Positions 32,653 through 44,468 of a DNA stretch of 64,000 nucleotides are shown piece after piece. The position numbers and the translations under genes are program-made. The notes under the pieces were generated by a model that was not told where the DNA came from, did not search any database, and saw only the letters and a program-made list of their open reading frames with translations. Source of the stretch: Toxonevra muliebris. Lineage: Eukaryota; Arthropoda; Insecta; Diptera; Pallopteridae. How positions within the stretch are numbered: the first letter of the stretch is position 1; every line of letters begins with the position of its first letter. The stretch is from assembly GCA_963691655.1 (NCBI GenBank), contig OY829330.1:1302001-1366000 (forward strand), given 5' to 3'.

Positions 32653-33135
32653 ATGTTAAGGCAAAAGTTAGTTAGCAAAATAAGGCAGGCAAATGCTTTT
32701 GAAGCATTTCCTTTGTATACTAAAAAACTTCCACATTCTGCTCAACAACTACTACTAACCCTCGGCCTTCACACACAAACTGCCAGTGTGTTCTTTGCAA
32801 TGGTTTCTCAGGTATACAGTTTCAAACATTTTCTTTGCATTGGAGGTGTCACGCATATTTTATTTATTCCATTCATTTTTTGTCTACCCTTTTCCATTGG
32901 CAATCAAAGCTCTCTAACCACAAATAATTTAGAAAATATACCTTATAAAACCCAGGTGGAACAGTCACTAACCCAAGTCTACTCATACTTTACCCATCAA
33001 ATTCTATTGGCAAATCATATTATCATTCCAAGTCTTAGTACTGCACTACAAATAGTTTCTAAGATATACAATAATGAAAATTCAGGCTATATGGAAAGTT
33101 CCTCGCCGTCTTTTTCAATCCTATCCACATTTTGA
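32653..33135 (+). CDS. Unrecognised 160-codon ORF
   Basis: The longest open frame in this region that is not an obvious transposon fragment. The product is hydrophobic in the middle (roughly residues 43-82, with FLCIGGVTHILFIPFIFCLP), which could form one or two membrane segments, and Ser-rich at the end. I recognise no domain. It starts at an ATG in AT-rich flanks with no clear promoter or splice signals, and composition matches the surrounding sequence. It may be chance, an exon or a decayed gene. Low confidence. Confidence 0.25.
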   Translation: MLRQKLVSKIRQANAFEAFPLYTKKLPHSAQQLLLTLGLHTQTASVFFAMVSQVYSFKHFLCIGGVTHILFIPFIFCLPFSIGNQSSLTTNNLENIPYKTQVEQSLTQVYSYFTHQILLANHIIIPSLSTALQIVSKIYNNENSGYMESSSPSFSILSTF

Positions 33136-33439
33136 TGTGTAAACATTTTAGCTCACGGTATGGGCAAAATTTCAAATGTGTAAAATGTAAGAATAACTGT
33201 ATCGTAAGATGTAAGATAATTGTAACGTCCAGTTCCCGTCTCGCTCACACTACTGCGCGACATGACTGTGCTACTCTAAACAACAAAGAGAAGGGAGAAG
33301 AGAGGGAGAAATTAAAATACGAGCAGAGTTTGTTTGTTTATGTTTAGATCAATTTACTCTCACATATATGTACATACGAAAACAAAATGTGTGTGTACAT
33401 TTATTCGTGGCAGAATTATTTGTTGGTGTTAAACGTGTG
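33136..33439. other. Intergenic, no feature seen
   Basis: No ORF with recognisable content and no repeat that I can pair within the window. Confidence 0.5.
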
Positions 33440-33655
33440 GAGATCGACTATACCATACACGCAGAGAAGTCGCCGTAGCAAACACAAGCGTTTGATAGGT
33501 TTTGAATTCGGTTAATTAGGTTTCAATAAATGTATAAACAAAATGTAGTAATAATGATAGCAAACCACGGCATTATAAAAATTTTGCATTGTACATTAAC
33601 CTTAGAAAATCAACACTTTTTTATCTATGTAAATAGCAAAAATGTTAAACCGAAA
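33440..33655 (+). repeat. Dispersed repeat S, copy 1
   Basis: ATCGACTATACCATACACGC, GAGAAGTCGCCGTAGCAAAC and ATAGCAAACCACGGCATTAT recur in the same order at 59476-59750. Copy 2 has an additional A/T-rich block near 59565-59612. After 33655 the copies diverge, and matching resumes near 34130 (TGAATTGGGC, matching 59760), so copy 1 is itself interrupted. Confidence 0.85.
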
Positions 33656-34739
33656 AAATCAAACTTATTTATTATAAAATCACTTATTTACTTCAAAGAA
33701 AATACATTGTTTCTTATTTTTATTAAATACAGTTAAGGCAAATCTCTTTGCGGTGCTTTTAAAAAGTAGTGGGGTGACTGATCACCTCTGTTGTCTTTCT
33801 AATGTTAAATGCGGAAAGCACTTATCGTCGCCTGAGTATTGATTTGGCGTATGTGTGTACAAATTCATATACCTATACGACGTTATGTAAAATTTTCAAA
33901 TCTAATAAAATTTCAAGCCGACAAGAAGAAAAACTTAAAGCGCGGAAAAAAATATGCAATTGCAGTTGCATATATGCGAGCATATCGTGCCCGATGCATT
34001 GAGTAAAATAAAAATGATTCATCTACAACATATCAGCCCTATTCACGATTTGGTGCAAATGCAAAATATTTCTGTTATCACAACAACAAATTCATACGAT
34101 ATGGAACAAAAATTTGCATTTGCATTGATGCAAGGCCATTTGCAATTTATAGTGAATTGGGCTATTACATATATATAAAAGATAATGATATCTAATACAT
34201 TTTTAAGTTCATAAAAGAATTCTTTTAATTTGAATTATTTACCTAAGCATATAGATTATACATCAAATCCCTATAAATAGCTATACATATGTGAGCTTAT
34301 GTATATGGCATTCAGTTGGTTTAACTGTTTACACATCAAATATCTTGCGTGCCTTGCACGCATCCATTTTTTTTTTTTTTTGGCGTGGTTTTGTCAACCA
34401 ACGTGGGTTCTAGTTCTGGAAATATATATAGAAGCATTAGAGTTGAACGGAAAAGGCCACTCCATATTTTTTCATGGAATGCCAAAATAACGTTTTTTAG
34501 AGACGTGCCACAAATGAATACTGAATATTCCATAGCTAAAACTCAGATTATATAGGAGATGTAATGCCCCCTTTTTTCAATTTCACAGACCTTTTTCCTG
34601 TGGCATTATATTGCCAATTAATATCCTTATACTAAATTTCTGGTTGTGGAGATATACCCGAAAATTATCTGAGTTATTGATGGGCATATTTCCATGAATA
34701 ATAGTATGAAAACAAAATAATTATTTGTATAAAAAAGAA
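33656..34739. other. Intergenic; interrupted repeat S and AT-rich sequence
   Basis: The end of repeat S resumes near 34130-34180. Nothing coding is seen: short open frames here have no recognisable motif and look like noise. A T16 run is at about 34367-34382. Confidence 0.5.
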
Positions 34740-34966
34740 TAACTTGGTCCACCTGAAGTTTAATTCGAACTCGCGACACCAAAAAAACTCAGAATTCCTT
34801 TGCACAGCACAACCAAAACTTTACACTTCTTTTTAACTCACTCACCCAAACACATTTATAAAATAACGCGATCACATTAGTAATATGTATTTGATAATGT
34901 ATTATATATGTTTGCATGTTTTATATTTACCTTTGTCTTTATTTCTTGTGTATTTATTTTTTTACA

Positions 34967-35017
<51 letters not shown>

Positions 35018-35768
35018 ACAATAACAAATGTAAGGGCAACGAATTTTTAATATAAAAATGCATTATATAGGTGAACTATTAACTTTAGATATGTGCCAAA
35101 ACTAACTTTATTTTAGCAAACGATAAGATCTATAATCTTACCATACATAATTTTAATATACCTCTTTCAGTTTAAGCATTGCGAAATATAGAAACCTATT
35201 AGGACTAAACAAATATATAAATATTTGTAAATAAACAATTTTTCAATGACCAAATTGATAGCATACAATATTTTTATATTTATGTGAGAAAGTATAGTAT
35301 TTGCATATTGTATATATTGTCTTTCTAGGTATTTTTGTTGTATATTTACTTTTTTACATCGATGAAAAACAAATGATTTGCTATTAGTGGGATTCGAACT
35401 CAATACATCCTCTCTAATTCACTTTACTTTCTTTACCCTTCACTTTAACACTCTCATCCACACACCACCGTATAAATTTATGATTAAATTAGTAATAAAG
35501 AGTTACATTCATTCAATTGAATAATCATATAAAACAAAAGCTCGCATTCTATTGTTTTGTGTTTGTGTGGGAGCGAGATAGAGGAGAAATGAAAAGAAAT
35601 AAAATCAAAATCATTGTTATTAGTTCTAGGAAAAACATAAATATTTAAAATAACAAATGTAAAGGGAACAAATTTTTAATATAAAAATGCATTTTACAGG
35701 TAAACTATTAACTTTAGATGTATGCCACCACTGACTTTATTTTAGCAAACGATAAGATCTAAGATCTA
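34740..35768. repeat. Diverged tandem duplication, 629-bp offset
   Basis: Landmarks repeat at a constant offset: TTCGAACTC at 34764 and 35393, TAACAAATGT at 35022 and 35651, and the block AACGATAAGATCT at the end of both copies. Similarity covers roughly 34740-35140 and 35370-35768. A 37-A run followed by TA repeats (34968-35018) is present only in copy 1. On the minus strand each copy has GAGTTCGAAT, resembling a tRNA B box, hinting at a tRNA-derived SINE. Confidence 0.75.
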
Positions 35769-35884
35769 AGTTGTAGTAAAAAATGACATGAATGAAAGAC
35801 TCGTAAAAATATCGCAAAAGGCTCGTTACCGTTATCATAAATGACTTGTAAAAAATATCTCTAAATGCTCGCAAATGATATTTT
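35769..35884. repeat. CTCG-word repeat flanking non-LTR element C
   Basis: Contains ACTCGTAAAAATATCGCAAA and GCTCGCAAATGAT; similar words occur at 40390-40620 on the far side of element C, where the sequence runs AAGACTCGCAAAATGCTCGC. It is probably one MITE split by element C. Confidence 0.5.
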
Positions 35885-36495
35885 TTATTTATTTATTTTT
35901 AAAAAGGCTTCAAACATTAGTGCAATAAGATATACAAAAATCTTTTTTAGCACAACCAAAAGGAACATTAAATTAACAAATTTAAAAATTTAAAACAATA
36001 ATGGTCAACATCCAAAATAAATATATAAAGTAAGAAATTAACATATAAAAAACATTTAAATAAAGAATACAATTTAATAATGAATTCAATTTTGAACATT
36101 AAAACTTAATACTAATTAATCTTATTAATACTTGTGGGTCCTTTTGAGAAATATTCATGAATAGAAGATTTACACTTTGCTATGCCAATTATTGATTTTA
36201 TATGCAGGGGTAATGAGTTCCAGGTACTTGTGGTGTTAATGAAAAATAGTCGACTGGTGTTTAAGTAATTAAAGCAAGGCATAATAAGTTGCTTGGTTCT
36301 GTTGGATTATGCAAAGATAAGTTTATCATAGAGATACATTGGGGTTCTTGTAAGTATTAGTTTGCGAAGAAAAATGCAGTCTCTTGCTTTAAAATATTCA
36401 TCTAATTCCATGCCAAGTATATCTTTTCTCCAGCTGGATATATGGTCAAAATTTTTTAACCCAAAAACATATCTAGTAGCATAGTTCAGTGCTAT

Positions 36496-38930
36496 TTATA
36501 GCTTATAAAGAGATTGGGAGTCAAGTTCACAATACACCAGTTCAGAATGCATAACAAGCGGGACAACAAGTTGCTTTACAAGTAATTTCCTGGTTTCCAA
36601 GGTCGTAAAATTGGCAGTCATACGTAAATTTCTCAACACAAAATAAACTTTTGACATAACATTATTAATATGGTGGATGCAAGTTAGCGAAGAGTTGAGA
36701 TATATACCCAAATTTTTAACTTTTTCAGCAAACTGTAGCTGCACTTGGTTGGGAGGTATACCACACAGTGTAGTTTTGTCTTTACGAATTGGGAGCACAA
36801 AAGATTTAGTGGCATTAAGGCAAAGATCATTCTTCTTCGTCCATTCAAGGATGGCTTTTAGGTCTTCGTTAACTCTATGACTCAGATCTTCAACAAGGCC
36901 GATGCGATGAGAAAGATATAACTGAATATCATCGGCGTACGCATGCATTGTAACATATTTACGGAGAGAAAATATAATTTACAAACATAGAAAAAAGAAG
37001 AGGACCTAAAACAGATTCCTGCGGAACGCCTGACCAAATGTCTTTTCCATCAGAGACCTTGTGACCAACTTTAACAAGCTGTACTCGCCCATGCAGATAG
37101 CAGCTCAGTAGCCTTGTTGCAGCTTCAGAAAAGCCGAAGAAATGTTTAAGTTTATCACACAATAACACATGGTTCACACTGTCAAAAGCTTTTGAGAAGT
37201 CCAGTAAACAAAGTAAAGTTAATAAATTATTGTCATAAGAAATTCTAATGTCATCTATTATTTCCTGGCCTAAAACCAGATTGCAGGGGGTTAAGTAGTT
37301 TTACGTCATTCAGATGTTTCGATATTTGAGATGCCATAAGATTTTCCAACACTTTGGACAATGCAGGTAATATACTTATGGGTCGAAAATCTTTAGGTTC
37401 AATAGGATTTGAATTTTTGGCAAGTGGTATCACAATGCTTCGCTTCCACATGCTCGGAAAACAAGAGGTAGTAAAGCAATGGTTTATTAAGTGTGTTAGT
37501 GGTGTTATTACATAGGGAATAATTAATTTTAGAAATTTGGGTGATATTTCAACAGCACCTACAGCATTGGATTTAATCTGCATAACACAAAAAAAAAACA
37601 TTAATTTCAGAAACCGCTGAAAACTCAAATGATGCATCAACACAATTTCCATAATTAATGACATTTACGTTAGACATGCACGATAACGAGGATACAAAAT
37701 AATCATTTAGACAGTTTACATCTAAGTTACAAATTGGTTTGTCATTTTTATGAATACCGAATTTGCTTTCCAAAGCGTTTTCGTGGAAAGAGACGTGCTC
37801 AGTTTAGATTTAAAGAAAAAACGTCTAGATTGCCGGGTAACTAAGGTTGCACGGGAACGTGCAGTAGTGTAAGATAACCACTTCTCACTACTAGCCTGTT
37901 TTTTTCCACTTGGAGTGTAATCGGTTCCGCAACTTAATGGCAAACCTTACCCGCTGATTATACCAGGGGCAGGTATTATTAATAATTTTAACAGGCTTTA
38001 GAGGAACATGTTGCACAAAAATTGATTTCACATTATCAACAATAAAATTTTTCGTCAACAGACACCAAGAAACGACAATTATTCCAGTGTACAGACTCTA
38101 GGTCATTTACGAGTAATCTTATGTCAATTGATTTGAAATCATAATAAAACAGGGTTTTATGCTCTTCATTGCGGGTCAATTTTAAGTCAAGTGTACAGTC
38201 AAGTCAAGTGACATTAGATCATGGTCACAAATAAACGATATTTGGTCATAAAAAGAAACAGTAGGAATATCTGAAACGATAAAAATGTTTAGTAAACTTG
38301 GCCTAACATTATTCGCAAAACGTGTAGGCATAAAATAGTTTACAAAAGTAAGCCCACATTCAGTTACATTATCAAGTAATTTACGAGAAACACAATCATT
38401 CAATAGCAAGTCAACATTAAGATCACCACAGACAACACAAAAAAATTATAGTCAATTAGACGCAAAGACAAATCAGCTAGAAAGTTGTCAAGATTGTGAC
38501 ACCTATTAGGATTATAAACACAAGACAACAATAACTTATTACTATTATCAAAGATTTCAATATTGATGAATTCAACATCACAGTCAATTGATTGACTCAC
38601 AATTTTGACATTCAGGTGCTTTTTGACGTATATTGCAACACCCCCACCCTTTTTACCACGTCTGTCGTTTCAAAAAATTTTATAACTTGCAAGTTCATAT
38701 GATCTGTCAGAGATATCAGTATTGAACCATGTTTCAGAAACACATATAATATCAACAGCAGACTCTTCAAAGATATACTTAACATAGTCCAATTTTTCCC
38801 GATTTAGACTGCGAGCGTTGAAATGCACAACTTTTAAACCATTACACTGAGCGCAAAAAATATTTACCATTGTTTTATAATCATCATTAACACCATAAGA
38901 GAGAGAACTAGGTGATCCTGTTATACGCAA
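36496..38930 (-). pseudogene. Element C ORF2: endonuclease and reverse transcriptase
   Basis: The endonuclease start is clear (LKVVHFNARSLNREKLDYVK, DIICVSETWFNTD; 38930-38670), followed by GGGVAIYV-like sequence and LLSCVYNPN (38600-38400). The middle is decayed. RT motifs resume with ISPKFLKLI, DFRPISILPALSKVLENL (37664-37251), LLSCYLHGRVQLVKV, then GVPQESVLGPLLF in place of the usual GVPQGSVLGPLLF (37177-36959), and an intact YADD (AYADDIQLYLS) in 36948-36496. At least seven frame changes or stops separate these pieces, so it is a pseudogene. The product would nick target DNA and copy element RNA onto it. Confidence 0.87.
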
Positions 38931-39059
38931 TTATTAGTAGAGCAAAGTTCAAATCCTGCTTAAATAGTAAGATATCAACAAAGAAATAGATCCCACATAA
39001 ATTAAAGTATAAAGAATAAGAAATTAAATTAATATAAAAAAAAGAATTAGAATATAATA

Positions 39060-39895
39060 AATGGTAAATAATAATAATTACGATAAAAAAGATGACACAG
39101 CTAGTGATGAAGGCCCAGAGCGACCAACAGCGCCAGCACTATGAATAGGAGACGCTTCAGAGTCCTTATTCAATCTAATCATTACTGTACCCCGCAATGA
39201 CAACGCGTTGAAAATTTTTTGCTCCCTTTTCATTCTGATAGCTACTTGCAAGAGCTTGCGGGTCTCTATGGGTAGACTTCCATGGAGAAAAATATGATGG
39301 TGTCATTTTGGTCTTTAAAAGTTATTGCTTTATTGTTATTTCTTCTGTATTCAGCAAATGCTTTGAAGACACGATTTCGATCATACGCATTGTAGAATTT
39401 AACGATGACTGCAGGGTTGGGGTAAGTAGTGGTCACTTTAGCACGAAAAATGTCTCGCACTTGCGGTGCTAAAAAGTCAATCGACATACAAATATAATTG
39501 AAAGTGCTTTTTAGGTTTTCTGTTCTTTCACAAGGAATACCAAAAAGCACTGCATCCGAGGAGTTATCGTTAAACTGCTTCTTTATTGCACCCTTGTATT
39601 GCTCAGTAGTTAACATAAGTTCGTTCTTCATGCTTTTACGGTAGATAGTTCGGTATCAATGTTCTTTAGTTTTGTTTCAAGCGTCATTAAATTCTGCTTG
39701 AAACTGTCAATCTCAGTGTTAACTTTAACCATGATATGTTCTTCAAGCTTGATGAGATTCAAGAAAACTGAGTAGAGAGCTGATCACACAGTTGCTTAGA
39801 ATGATTCTTTAGACGTTCTTCCATTTCTCGCAATTCACAGAGAATTGATTTTATAGGCACTTGTGTTTAATTGTCGCAGCACGAGTAGTAGCCAT
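39060..39895 (-). pseudogene. Element C ORF1
   Basis: Begins at ATGGCTACTACTCG on the minus strand near 39895 (MATTRAATIKHK). It then runs through a heptad-rich helix around 39760-39640 (NTEIDSFKQNLMTLETKLKN), likely a coiled coil, into the better preserved C-terminal half at 39631-39266 (DAVLFGIPCERTENLKSTF, PAVIVKFYNAYDRNRVFKAF), which resembles the RNA-binding region of L1-type ORF1 proteins. Frame changes occur near 39850, 39630 and 39270. An RNA-chaperone role is inferred from position and this architecture. Confidence 0.7.
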
Positions 39896-40033
39896 GTAGA
39901 AAAGAAAGAAAATTCTTAATAATTCTAAACAGATAGATGGCAACACTATTGTACCAGCGAGATGATCACTAATATTGTGGAACACAAGTAAATAAAAGCT
40001 TTTCTTATATAAATGCTGGTCTTGTCCTCGCAA

Positions 40034-40654
40034 AAGTTTTTTTAATTATAGTAAAAAATGAGTCGTGTCTACAATAAGCTTTATTTGTATGTTAAGTAGT
40101 GTAGTTACATAGGGGCAAAGTCCAAATTTGCCGTTTGTTTTGATTATTTTATGTATATGACTATATATGCATGCATTTCTATTTGCTGCAGCACCCAAGT
40201 TAAATAAACAGGAACTCACCAGCGCTAACTTCAAATTCCAGAATTAAATCGCAAATCCTCCAACTTGCTCAGATACAGAAATAATCGTGCTGTATGCTGA
40301 TGTATATTTAATTAATATTTATAAAGTTTTTAGACTTAAAAATCAAAGTTTAGTCGCTAACAAAATTCTCTTCTCTTCACTATATTGTTTTATATCAGAA
40401 ACGATTCGTAAAAAGACTCGCAAAATGCTCGCTATCATCATATAGATATCATCTTTTGCGAGTGTCGTAAACGAGACTTTTACTGCCACAAACTGAGCGA
40501 CATATGATTCGTTTTCTTATCGTTTTCGGATCCATTAGCGATAGTTTTGTCCGCAAAACTATCGCCAAAGTCTCGTAAACGATATCATTTACTAAGATTT
40601 GGGTGGCTGGGATCGTAAAATAATTACTATGTCCACATGACCGCTTATTTTTTT
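40034..40654. other. Intergenic with CTCG-word repeat
   Basis: 40390-40620 repeats CTCGCAAAA, GCGAGTGTCGTAAACGAG and ATAGTTTTGTCCGCAAAACTATCG, including short palindromes, and is related to 35769-35884. No ORF is supported. Confidence 0.5.
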
Positions 40655-42045
40655 CTTCTTCTTCCTAAAAATTCCATATAATCTACTACAGATACCACGA
40701 ATGCATATTTCACATAACATTGCCGTTCATACACACATTTGTCGCTGTTTGTACAAAGAAACCAGAAAATATTTATTTCCAAAAACACTAAATTTCATTG
40801 CTTATGCTTTGGCAAAGATCCCTGCAGTGAAAAGTTCTAGTTCCGAACTAGCGAATTCAATAGTTCTTAAGGGACAGTGACTGGTTCCACATTTAACATG
40901 GCGTTGTCATAGGAAGTGTAGATTGGTTACCTTATGCATTACCCGAGGACTAGTGATTTCGCTAGTCCTTTAATAACTAGTTCTTGCACTATCTAGTAAT
41001 ATCTAGTTTTTTTACTAGTTCTTGAATAACTAGTTTCAGCACTAGTCCTTAAATACCTTAAGCCCTACATTTTACACATAGATAATAAATAAAATACGAA
41101 TTTATTATATGGAAATTGTTTTTAATAAAATAATAACAACTCAGAAAAGAATACAATAGATTCATTTATAAAAAGATGAAAAAATTTGATTTTTGGTTTG
41201 GTTACCAACACTTTTTGCTCAGCGAGTGTTTCCGTTTATGTTTTGTTTTATGCATAAGTCATTTCTGAAAGAGAGTAATAAATAAAAGAATAAATATATA
41301 AATCAAAAAATTAATTAAATTAATAAATAAATTATTAAGTAAATGACAAATAAATAAATACTTACATTGAGACTGCAAATTTGCGCCATGGGTTACGTTC
41401 ATACGCTGTACTTTACGATAGGTTGATTATTTTCATCTACGAACTTTTTGTTCAACATTTTATTAATGACTACACTTTGAGCAAATTACAAATCTTTTTT
41501 AATTTGTTTTATACAATAACACTTTTTTACAAATTTACTTAACCTCTTGCGTCCTTGCTCAAAAATTACACAATAACAAGCAAAATTAGTTGAAGACAAA
41601 TTCAATAACAATGACGAAGAAACATTACGAAGCAAGGTTTTTTTGTTTTTGTAAAACGACACAGCATACCGATCATTTAAGACTTCGAACTGGCGAATCT
41701 ATAGATGTATTTGTCACCATAATATGCACTAGTTCAAGAAAAAAAGAAAATCGTTTTGTTTCAACTGGTGAATCTTTGCATTCAATTAGGAACTAACTAC
41801 CGAACTAGTGAATTTGTTCCAACCACAGAACTAGATCTTTTTGTATCTAGTTCGCTGTTTCACTGCAGGGTAGTTCGCTGTTTCACTGCAGGGATGTTTG
41901 TGTGTAGGTACAATTGCACTTTGTTTGTAACGGTGAGTATTTACGAGTACACACAATTTTACGATGATTTGTTTCACTTTTTTGCAGATTCAACAGCAAA
42001 GAAAAAAATGTTCTCTTTGGCTTTCTTGCTGTTCATATGGTTCAT
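40655..42045 (-). repeat. Dispersed repeat R, copy 2, inverted and split
   Basis: 40655-40819 and 41894-42045 together match 30545-30935 in reverse orientation. The two halves are separated by the TIR element at 40820-41893. The match ends near 42045, where copia sequence begins. Confidence 0.8.
40820..41893. mobile_element. Non-autonomous DNA transposon with 13-bp TIRs
   Basis: Left end CCCTGCAGTGAAA (40820-40832), right end TTTCACTGCAGGG (41858-41870, and again 41881-41893): perfect inverted 13-mers. It interrupts repeat R, whose undisturbed copy at about 30745 lets the insertion site be placed; by that comparison only AT seems duplicated, although the copies have diverged. The right end carries a 23-bp tandem duplication (41848-41870 and 41871-41893). 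The interior is rich in CTAGTT words and has no transposase. Superfamily not assigned. Confidence 0.75.
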
Positions 42046-42049
42046 ATCC

Positions 42050-43406
42050 GAAGTCAGCAAAGACGATATTTGTCGGATACAGCGACTCCATTAATGGTTA
42101 CCAATGCGTAGATCCATCAACAAAGAAGACTATAACAAGTGTTGTTTTCATGGAAACATAAGCGAAAATAATTGAACTATCGAAATTAACGACGATGTAG
42201 CTTCAGTGGGGGATCTTAAAGATATGTAAACGAAATCAACATAAAACTTCCTAGTAACGTTACAGTTCTTGATGACGCTAATGAAAAAGCTTTCGATGAT
42301 GCCATGGACAAAACGTACATTCCTGAAGCTGAAGTTTCGCCAACGCAAACGGTACGAAAGACGCAACGACAACCAGCACCCCGAGATTTTGCTAGTCAAG
42401 GCTATGTATCACACTTACAGCTGCAGTCAGTGAATCAGAATGTAATCCCCTTACAGTCGAAGATGTGTCACAACATATAGATTGTGTGAAATGGAGAGCA
42501 GCTATGCAGTGCGAGTTGGATTCTCTTATTGAAAACAAAACGTGGACATTAACCACTTTACCAGCTGGCCGTAAAGCAGTCAAATCGAAATGGCTTTTCA
42601 ACACAAAACGTGACGATAATGGCAAAATAGTCCGCTAAGGGGTGCTCACAGCGACATAGAGTCGATTACAGCGAAGTCTATTATCCGGTTGTTTGAAATA
42701 CGTCAATTAGATATCTGATTGCCCTGTCTGTCAAACTAAATGTAAAAATCGATCAGATGGACGCTGTGACAGGCTTTTTACAGAGTGATTTGTCGGAGGA
42801 CATGTATATGGAGCAACCCGAAGGATGTCGTGATATGAGCGGTAAGGTTTGTAAGCTAGAAAAACCAATTTACGGATTGAAGCAAAGCGGTAGCAAAGCA
42901 ATGGAATATCAAACTGGAAAAGACATTGAAATCGTTTGGTCTATCGAAAATTGGCATGAGGGACTCCAAAGCTGTTTCAACTCCAAGCGATATCAATCAA
43001 AAGTTATCTATCACAATGTGCAATGCAGGCGAGCAAATGGAAGATGTTCCATACCAGGAAGCTGTTGGTAGTCTTTTGTACCTGTCACAAGGAACTAGGC
43101 CAGACATTGCATTTGCTGTGAATGATGTCAGCCGCTTTAACAAAAACCATGAAAAGGCGCATTGAGCAGCAGTCAAGCCCATATTTAGGTACTTGAAAGG
43201 TACAATTAATTATAAACTTTATTTTTGCAGTTCTGAAGGCCTCCAGGTCTACGCTGATTCTGACTGGGCTTCTGAAATCGATAAACGACGCACATGTAAA
43301 GGCTTTGTATTCATTTTGGGTGGTGGAGCGATCTTCTGGGGAAGCAAGAGGCAGGCTACTGTTGCATTGTCTAGCATGGAGGCCGAATATATGGCTAAGT
43401 CGCCAA
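42050..43406 (+). pseudogene. Ty1/copia pol remnant, part 1: integrase end, RT, RNase H
   Basis: Starts with the copia integrase tail (AKTIFVGYSDSINGYQCVD, near 42053), then a decayed linker. The RT start follows (CVKWRAAMQCELDSLIENKT, WLFNTKRDDNGK), QMDAVTGFLQSDLSEDMYM near 42757 and EKPIYGLKQSGS near 42870. The next RT block with the catalytic Asp pair is missing, a clear internal deletion near 42895. Sequence resumes with KSFGLSKIGMRDSKAVSTP, GSLLYLSQGTRPDIAFAV and RNase H (VYADSDWASEIDKRRTCKG, SSMEAEYMA) up to 43406. It is then cut by a hAT element; the same frame resumes at 44469. Several stops are present. Confidence 0.88.
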
Positions 43407-44001
43407 CAGTGCTGCCGAAGGTACTCCGCTCAAATCTCAATCCTCCTGTTCTCCCCAATCGGAAAAAATCCTCCTATTTCATATTCTTGAATTTTTGGGT
43501 TATATTCTTGAATTTTTGGTTGTGAACGCAAGTCAAACTAAATGTGTTCTGTTGGGTTATTTTAATTTCTGTCTGTGAAATATTTGTTACTATAACTATT
43601 TTATCAAAACTTTGTGTTCCATTTCCAGAAGCATTTACATGTCTTTGTGTTAATGCTTGTAATTTTTGACAATTGAAATCAATAGTAGAAAAACCGCGTA
43701 AATGAAAGTTTGCATATTTAATAAATATCAATAAATTAGTAATGAATTTATATATATATATATATATATTAGATTTGGAACTGGAAGAATTTTGGTGTGA
43801 AATTTTTCATTTAAAGAATGCTTTAAAAGAAAAAATGCATTCAAAACGTGAAAAATTTATTTGCGCAATTTTAAGTTTTCCACATAGCAGTACAGCGGCA
43901 AATATAATTTTTACTCAATTGAATCTAATTAAAAATAAAAAACGAAATTGCTTGCTGACTGCAACTGTTAATGCAGTAATGGTTGGTAAGAAAAGCTAAA
44001 A

Positions 44002-44032
<31 letters not shown>

Positions 44033-44460
44033 TTCTTCTAGGTACCTTCAAAGTACCACAAATAAAATTCCACTTTTTTTACTCGGTTTTGAGAAGAAAG
44101 AAGACAAGTTTGTTGTAGTTTTTTAATCATTATTGCTTTTTTTATTATTATTTACTGATACTACCGTTTGTTTCCAAAGAAGGAATATTTGGTTTTTATA
44201 TGAATTCGTTTTATTTTCATAAATTTTTAGCTTTAAATATGACTGAAGTTGTAACAGCTGTGAATAAATAAATGTATTTTTTTCTAATAAAATGTCTATA
44301 CATTAGTGCAACTGTTTGCAATTATCTAAGACTATAGATTCTAAGTAATACTTATTTGAAAACTTCTAAGACATTTTGAAAAATTCCTCCCCTGTAAAGC
44401 AAAATCCTACTCTTAAAAGGAAAAATTCCACCCCTTACAATTTTCAAAACGACAGCACTG
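43407..44460 (+). mobile_element. hAT-like DNA transposon inserted in copia RNase H
   Basis: Ends are CAGTGCTGCCG (43407-43417) and CGACAGCACTG (44450-44460), inverted repeats with one mismatch of the hAT form. Flanking 8-bp sequences GTCGCCAA (43399-43406) and GTCGTCAG (44461-44468) match at 6 of 8 positions, as expected for an old hAT target duplication. The copia RNase H frame is continuous across the site. At 1054 bp it is too short for an intact transposase. It contains a TA repeat (about 43749-43768) and a 28-A run (43998-44025). Confidence 0.85.
43742..43999 (+). pseudogene. hAT transposase C-terminal fragment
   Basis: The frame reads LEEFWCEIFHLKNA, ILSFPHSSTAANIIFTQLNL, IKNKKRNCLLTATVNAVM. 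This matches the C-terminal hAT dimerisation region, in which a FPHSSA...ERxFSxLNxIKxxxRNxL pattern is typical. The rest of the transposase is missing. The first residues are translated TA-repeat and not part of the protein. It supports the hAT assignment of the surrounding element. Confidence 0.75.
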
Positions 44461-44468
44461 GTCGTCAG

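Larger units (their letters stand above)
35885..40033 (-). mobile_element. Non-LTR retrotransposon C (CR1/Jockey-like), near full length
   Basis: Minus strand: 5' end near 40033, ORF1 about 39895-39060, ORF2 38930-36496, and a 3' end near 35885 that terminates in a simple AAATA-type tail. CTCGCAAA occurs at both ends (about 35873 and 40026) and could be a target duplication, but the surrounding repeat is rich in that word. No RNase H domain follows RT. Confidence 0.75.

Noticed and set aside
35380..35460. A tRNA gene near the B-box-like sequence
   Set aside because: No cloverleaf could be traced: acceptor and anticodon stems do not pair, and the A box fits poorly.
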